Shown in pieces: positions 4,388-5,209 of a stretch of 5,209 nucleotides of DNA. How positions within the stretch are numbered: the first letter of the stretch is position 1; every line of letters starts with the position of its first letter. The notes beneath the pieces were generated by a model. That model searched no databases. It was not told the DNA's origin and was given only the letters and a program-made list of their open reading frames with translations. A program made the translations under genes and the position numbers. Source of the stretch: an uncultured Bacteroidales bacterium (GTDB taxonomy: Bacteria; Bacteroidota; Bacteroidia; Bacteroidales; Paludibacteraceae); NCBI GenBank assembly GCA_903929065.1, contig CAIYTJ010000594.1, positions 1 to 5,209 on the forward strand, read 5' to 3'.

Positions 4388-4559
4388 ACTTAATATATCA
4401 TAAATTATAGAACGGATATTCCGCTTCTTCGGCTACAAGTCAAAGGTATGGATAAAATTTTATAAGAGGTAGATTCTTTCAAATATTTTATCCATACCTT
4501 TGACTTGTAGCCAATCAGAAAGAGCAGATATTTGTTCTATAATTTACATTATGTTAAGT
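4388..4559. repeat. Palindrome D: perfect 28-bp stem with outward-facing dif-like sites
   Basis: Positions 4431-4458 and 4485-4512 are perfect reverse complements of 28 bases (starting GGCTACAAGTCAAAGGTATG) across a 26-base loop. Pairing resumes outward with ATTATAGAAC (4404-4413) against GTTCTATAAT (4534-4543) and continues into ACTTAAT/GTTAAGT. The ends are two dif-like sites with 11-6-11 spacing: 4388-4415 (-) and 4532-4559 (+; XerD-like arm TTATGTTAAGT, 10 of 11 bases as in E. coli dif). The loop holds GGTAGATTC (4468-4476), the same word as in the loop of palindrome B. Confidence 0.75.
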
Positions 4560-4597
4560 ACGCTAAAAGGGAAATATACAGGGCGTTGAATCTACCT

Positions 4598-4726
4598 ATG
4601 GATATCAGTTTGGTCTTGAGTTCTGCCTTCTACTATTTTGTGTTTAAATACCAGGCACTTTATACGTTGCCTGTACTTGCCTTGGCAGTCTACTCTATTT
4701 TGTGCTGCGGATTATTACTTTTGTAA
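4598..4726 (+). CDS. Doubtful 42-residue hydrophobic protein
   Basis: From the ATG at 4598 the ORF encodes a peptide dominated by Leu, Val, Ala, Tyr and Phe. A stretch from about residue 3 to 16 and another from about 22 to 42 (LPVLALAVYSILCCGLLLL) could each span a membrane; there are almost no charged residues. The frame stays open upstream to 4532, but that part overlaps the dif-like site, so an early start is unlikely. No -7 box precedes it. Codons (GCC, TAC, GTC, CAG) resemble those of the next gene, whose promoter box overlaps this ORF's end. T-rich DNA readily gives hydrophobic translations, so it may be chance. Confidence 0.3.
   Translation: MDISLVLSSAFYYFVFKYQALYTLPVLALAVYSILCCGLLLL
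4716..4723 (+). promoter_or_regulatory. -7 box TACTTTTG for the 4748 gene
   Basis: This is identical to the -7 box of the toxin-antitoxin operon and lies 24 bases before the ATG at 4748. A TTG is present at 4700-4702, but its 13-base spacing is too short for a normal -33. Confidence 0.45.
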
Positions 4727-4747
4727 CGGTATTTAAACATACCTTTT

Positions 4748-5035
4748 ATGGACTACCAGAGAATGCTTGTTGAAGTGCGGCGGCTGAACGGTTTGCATAA
4801 ACGCACCGGCAACCCGGATCAGGAACTATTTTATACTGTTGGTCCCACCGACCCTGAGCGCCGGTGCAAATTTGAAGAAAAGCTCATGATGGCCATGGAT
4901 ATCTCCCAGTGCCTGGACCTGGTATATGAGCCCCGCCGCAATGAGGAACTAAAAATATTTGAGGTTGTGGCTACCTACAACCCTTTCAGGGAGATCACTC
5001 AGCTTTCGCTAAAGGTTTATATTCCGGTTTATTAG
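4748..5035 (+). CDS. Hypothetical 95-residue protein
   Basis: I do not recognise a family. The protein is charged and soluble, with no signal peptide or membrane segment. A basic N-terminal helix (MLVEVRRLNGLHKRTG, 6-21) is followed by an acidic helix (PERRCKFEEKLMMAMDISQC, 36-55). A beta-rich C-terminal part (LKIFEVVATYNPF and LSLKVYIPVY) ends the chain. Two Cys (40 and 55) do not form an obvious metal site. The ATG at 4748 is the first in frame after the promoter box. Codon use (CGG, CTG, GGC, ACC, CCC) is more GC-rich than that of the genes between 1185 and 3619, so this gene may belong to the resident chromosome and the AT-rich block to an acquired segment. Confidence 0.65.
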   Translation: MDYQRMLVEVRRLNGLHKRTGNPDQELFYTVGPTDPERRCKFEEKLMMAMDISQCLDLVYEPRRNEELKIFEVVATYNPFREITQLSLKVYIPVY

Positions 5036-5209
5036 GGCTGATTCTGTATTTTTATTGTTACTAATGCATGCGATGCCTTCAGCATCGGCGCAGGATCATG
5101 ATTGGTTACTATAAACATTTAATCCCTTTTGGATTATCAGTTAACCGTTAATAACCTGAAAAGTTTTACTTTGGTATGCTATCGTCATTAATATGCCCTA
5201 CCTATACTG
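5036..5209. other. Right-end spacer with small hairpins, possible next gene start
   Basis: CGATGC/GCATCG (5071-5087, CTTCA loop) forms a small hairpin without a T-run. TAATCC/GGATTA (5120-5136) forms another, flanked by GGTTA (5104-5108) and TAACC (5142-5146), which could extend it. TTACTTTG at 5166-5173 is one base off TAnnTTTG. ATG codons at 5176 and 5193 both stay open to the window edge, so a rightward gene may begin here, but too little is visible to call it. Confidence 0.4.

Larger units (their letters stand above)
4061..4415. repeat. Palindrome C: 355-base inverted repeat around a terminator pair
   Basis: TTCTTAAACCAATAGGAAT (4101-4119) pairs perfectly with 4358-4376, and TTGTCTTTTTTG (4127-4138) with 4340-4351. 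The outer ends are dif-like: 4061-4091 (+, with about three extra spacer bases) and 4388-4415 (-, 11-6-11; XerD-like arm ATATATTAAGT). The roughly 200 bases inside hold a promoter candidate and two hairpin terminators but no convincing gene. The right end is shared with palindrome D. Confidence 0.7.

Noticed and set aside
932..4559. Integron attC sites: GTTGAGT/GTTAAGT and ACTTAAC words fit the GTTRRRY and RYYYAAC core boxes
   Set aside because: In palindromes A and B the boxes are inside out (GTTRRRY left, RYYYAAC right), the enclosed segments are too short for cassettes, no integrase is present, and the neighbouring TATAA arms fit dif better.
3925..4559. Retron-type msr/msd RNA suggested by the long inverted repeats
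   Set aside because: No reverse transcriptase gene is in the window and the paired dif-like ends explain the symmetry more simply.
4532..4597. Extended N-terminus of the hydrophobic ORF starting at TTG 4532
   Set aside because: These codons coincide exactly with the dif-like site and lack a promoter or ATG.

Overview
The window looks like an accessory, gene-poor stretch of a Bacteroidota genome, with a feel of Sphingobacteriaceae. This placement is inferred from three things. Several genes carry a TAnnTTTG promoter box, the -7 element of this phylum. Shine-Dalgarno sites are absent. Long AT-rich spacers separate short, mostly unrecognised genes. There is no rRNA, tRNA, CRISPR array, transposase or integrase in the window.

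Layout, left to right. Positions 1-120 hold two copies of a degenerate repeat with an 80-base period. A doubtful 42-residue leftward ORF (134-262) follows. Next is a leftward 102-residue gene (390-698), one of a pair of paralogues; the other is at 2465-2809. A 480-base spacer holds the first large palindrome (911-1006). A rightward 72-residue Cys/His protein (1185-1403) precedes the only confidently assignable unit: a two-gene operon of a Panacea/SocA-type (DUF4065) antitoxin (1590-2024) and an unrecognised 135-residue partner that is probably its toxin (2025-2432). After the second paralogue comes another gene-free spacer (2823-3346) with a folded palindrome and a leftward terminator. A rightward 90-residue gene (3347-3619) then meets a leftward 55-residue gene (3616-3783) tail to tail, with a 4-base overlap. 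From 3925 to 4559 the DNA is almost entirely palindromes, one of which encloses outward-facing terminators. The right end has a small hydrophobic ORF, a 95-residue unknown gene (4748-5035) with more GC-rich codons, and a short spacer.

The most notable structure is a set of sites resembling the XerC/XerD recombination site dif, in alternating orientation at about 911 (+), 978 (-), 3925 (+), 3985 (-), 4061 (+), 4388 (-) and 4532 (+), plus a lone candidate at 2862 (+). Their XerD-like half matches the E. coli dif half at 8 to 10 of 11 bases in most copies. The arrangement recalls the p-dif modules of Acinetobacter plasmids, where inverted Xer sites flank toxin-antitoxin and other cargo. Here the antitoxin operon, both tail-to-tail genes and one paralogue lie between the 978 and 3925 sites. 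That these sites recombine is inference; the similarity and the alternating orientation are visible in the sequence.
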